Assembly (NCBI GenBank): GCA_965153455.1
Contig: OZ234498.1
Span: 4,278,001-4,342,000 of the forward strand
Length of the DNA stretch: 64,000 nucleotides
Direction: 5' to 3'
Source of the DNA: Sphagnum compactum
Taxonomy: Eukaryota; Bryophyta; Sphagnopsida; Sphagnales
Part shown: positions 61,667 through 64,000 of the stretch, piece after piece
How the letters are laid out: each line of letters opens with the position of its first letter
Numbering within the stretch: the first letter of the stretch is position 1
The notes under the pieces: generated by a model
What the model was told of the DNA's origin: nothing
The model's input: the letters and a program-made list of their open reading frames with translations, nothing else
Databases searched by the model: none
Position numbers and translations under genes: made by a program

Positions 61667-64000
61667 GGCTTCAAATTGTTAGTGTGCTTCAGTATTGATA
61701 GTGCCTGCACATCAACAACAAGACCACTGCATAACCCAATTAGCTTTCTCCCTGTCTGAACCTCCTACAATAAAATTGATTGTGACTCCCTACAAAGGTG
61801 GGTCAAGCCACAATGCCCTCAGTAATGCTGGTAATCTGCATGTCTGTTTGGAATCCCAGGTCTTCATCCAGGACAGAACCAGAAACCTTCAACATGAAGG
61901 AACGGAGGAAATTGTTTAGAATATGCAACCTGTTAATACTGAATGTTGCCATCATACAGTCACAGACCCAAGGAGAACAAACATTCCTTTCCATCATGTC
62001 ACATAAAGGCAGTAACCAATCATGTGGTTTTGGTGGTCTTGTTTTCTCACATTGTTGATGCAACAACCATGATAAGCAACTTGCTGTTGGAAACCATGTT
62101 ACTTCTCTGAACACACAACTTCTCCCATTTGATTTCTGCACACTTCCCAATCAGATCATATCTCTTGTCAGATGTGCTTGCAACCTCTTCTGCACAAAGC
62201 AACCAAGGTGAACAATTGCAAGCATGTGCAACTTGCTCCAAAATACAACAAGTTTCCGCACTACCTAGACCTACTCTCAGCACCACAAAGTTAGGTCATG
62301 TAGAGAGCAAAAAATTTTTGCCCAATGGAACTCTTGAGGGTGATCTGCATCACCAGCATCCAAGAGCCTTGCAACTGCAGATTGCAGAGAGAATAGGAAA
62401 ACAAACCTGTATTGACTCAGAAAAAAACATCTATGAAATTGGCGTTGAGTAAAACACATGAAATAGACAGGATCTGGAGTGTATTGAGAAATCAGAACTC
62501 AAACCTTGATATATTGTAGAAAACCCATGTTCATGGAAAAATACTTCACGTTATCATGTTGTGCATCTTGTGGATCCATCTCCACACCATAATCAAAATT
62601 CTGTTGTGTAAACAGTTTCAGCAATGTGGAAACAAAACTTGCACCCTCATGAAGAATTTGAAATAAAGTTCTTTGCAATTGTTAGTGCTGCTGAAACTAA
62701 AGCAACCTCCCTGAAAAATGGTTCTCACAAAATACAACTCTAAAATGTGATCCATCATCCCACATGCAAAATTTCTGCACAAAGTCTTCCAGAAAACAGT
62801 ATTTTACCTGGAGAATGAGGTATATGCAATGAGTCTCCTTGGAGAGTATATTACAACACAGATGTGCACCGAAATTTCAGGAACCTGAACTAAACAGCAA
62901 TGCCAGTGTCAAATTCCAGCAATCTTGTAGCACAGATGTGCACCCAAGATGTTGTACAGAAACCTGAAGTAAACAGAAATGCCATTGTTAAATTGCAGAT
63001 CTTATAGCATAGATGTGCACCCACCAAGACAGAATTCTGAAACTAAAACAGACAATGCAAATTGTGAAAACTGCAGATCTTATTGGAAACCGAAAAGGAT
63101 GCAAATTATCGAAGAGCCTTTCATCCCATGGTGTGATTGAATTGAGGACAAATCATCCAATATCTGCATTCAGACCCAATCTACTGAGCATCCCAAAACT
63201 TTGCAAATCTACAATCACATTTACATACACCTTCTCTTGTCCCCCATGAAAGCCACTATCTGCATTCATCCCATTTCTCTTTTTCAGAAACAGGATGCAG
63301 GGATTTCTCCCTATGAAAAACAGGACTGACAGAAAACAAGATGCTCACAATTGCAAGCTACAATCGTGGTACAGATGCTAATAGAATCCTTCTTGAAAGG
63401 AAAACTTTGTTGATGCCACAACCAAAAACTGTTCCAAAGTATGAGATTTGTTTGATCTGGTTTTGAACTTCCCAAGGCTACTTCAACCAAGATCATTGAG
63501 CACACATCCAAGTAGATTTTAAGCATACTACTGTGCCAGCTACAGCCTCATGGCAATTTTTATACTCATAATTCCTAGCTCAGAGAACAGTTTATACATA
63601 CTCAGACAGCACACTTGCAATCTACAGCTCTCTTACCAGGTGTAGTTTTTATTGCTCATCCTGGAGGTTGAAACACTGGAAACCTAATGGACCTGAATCA
63701 CACTGGATTGATTTACAGAAACTCATACAAAAACTAGAGAGCTGTCAAGTTTCTAAAAAGAAAAGTATGCAGATTCTTGGGCCTCAAGAACCTTTTGAAC
63801 TGGATACGGTTAAGCCAGTTTTCAAGGAACATTACACTTCAAGAGGTTGGAAGAGGGGTTGCACTGCTATCCACAAAAAATGCCATTCCACCCACCAGAA
63901 AATGGCTGGCTGTTTGCTGCTTTGATTTTTGCAGATTGCAGAGATACCAAAGTAGGACAAGGACTTATCTTCTTCTATTCTGGGCTGAATGGCTTCTTCA
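61667..64000. other. Region right of the DHHC gene
   Basis: Upstream of the DHHC gene; promoter and possibly an alternative first exon are expected here. Frames are short on both strands and none is recognised. A GAAACC/CAGATGTGCACC-type motif recurs at about 62859, 62932 and 63013, suggesting a small local duplication of about 75-80 bases. Confidence 0.4.
62850..63030. repeat. Local imperfect tandem duplication
   Basis: ATGTGCACC follows a CAGCA/AGCA-CAGATGTG context at about 62863, 62936 and 63014, with CCTGAACTAAACAG / CCTGAAGTAAACAG and AATGCCA following in the first two. The spacing is about 73-78 bases. Confidence 0.5.

Overview
The window looks like nuclear DNA of a moss. The genes are plant-type and mostly intron-rich, with canonical GT-AG introns of about 80-700 bases. 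The front-end fatty-acid desaturase carries the long N-terminal extension and fused cytochrome b5 of moss delta-6 desaturases. There is also a tetratricopeptide protein related to ciliary ZMYND12, which fits a plant with swimming sperm. The species itself cannot be named from sequence alone.

Layout, left to right: 1-5535 non-coding with small repeats; 5536-6423 (-) a TIC20 chloroplast import-channel protein; 6753-9782 (+) Elongator subunit ELP5 in nine exons, divergent from TIC20 over about 330 bp; 11872-15893 (-) NADH-cytochrome b5 reductase in 13 exons; 15894-21375 AT-rich DNA with a six-copy 73-74 bp minisatellite; 21376-24900 (-) LIP5/VTA1 ESCRT cofactor in six exons; 25619-28237 (+) nuclear cap-binding protein CBP80/ABH1 as one uninterrupted exon, divergent from LIP5 over about 720 bp; 28238-39317 transposon-rich (gag-protease remnant, a palindromic MITE, repeats); 39318-42510 (+) delta-6 desaturase in five exons; 44036-50233 (-) a membrane-anchored aspartic protease in 11 exons; 50234-52816 non-coding with a degenerate tandem array; 52817-54934 (-) the ZMYND12-like protein (5' end unresolved); 58052-61666 (-) a DHHC palmitoyltransferase; the remainder non-coding.

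The genes do not form a pathway. They are eukaryotic housekeeping functions: plastid import, tRNA wobble modification, lipid desaturation and its electron supply, ESCRT trafficking, RNA capping, proteolysis, cilia, protein acylation. The cytochrome b5 reductase and the desaturase could be linked biochemically, because b5 reductases can feed cytochrome-b5-type desaturases.

The most unusual points are: an aspartic protease with a roughly 110-residue repeat-bearing insertion in its C-terminal catalytic lobe and an inferred 5-base microexon needed to keep frame; a b5 reductase whose nearly invariant CGPP cysteine is serine; and an intact intronless CBP80 among intron-rich neighbours. All exon models were assembled by eye from splice consensus, reading phase and remembered family similarity, without alignment tools.
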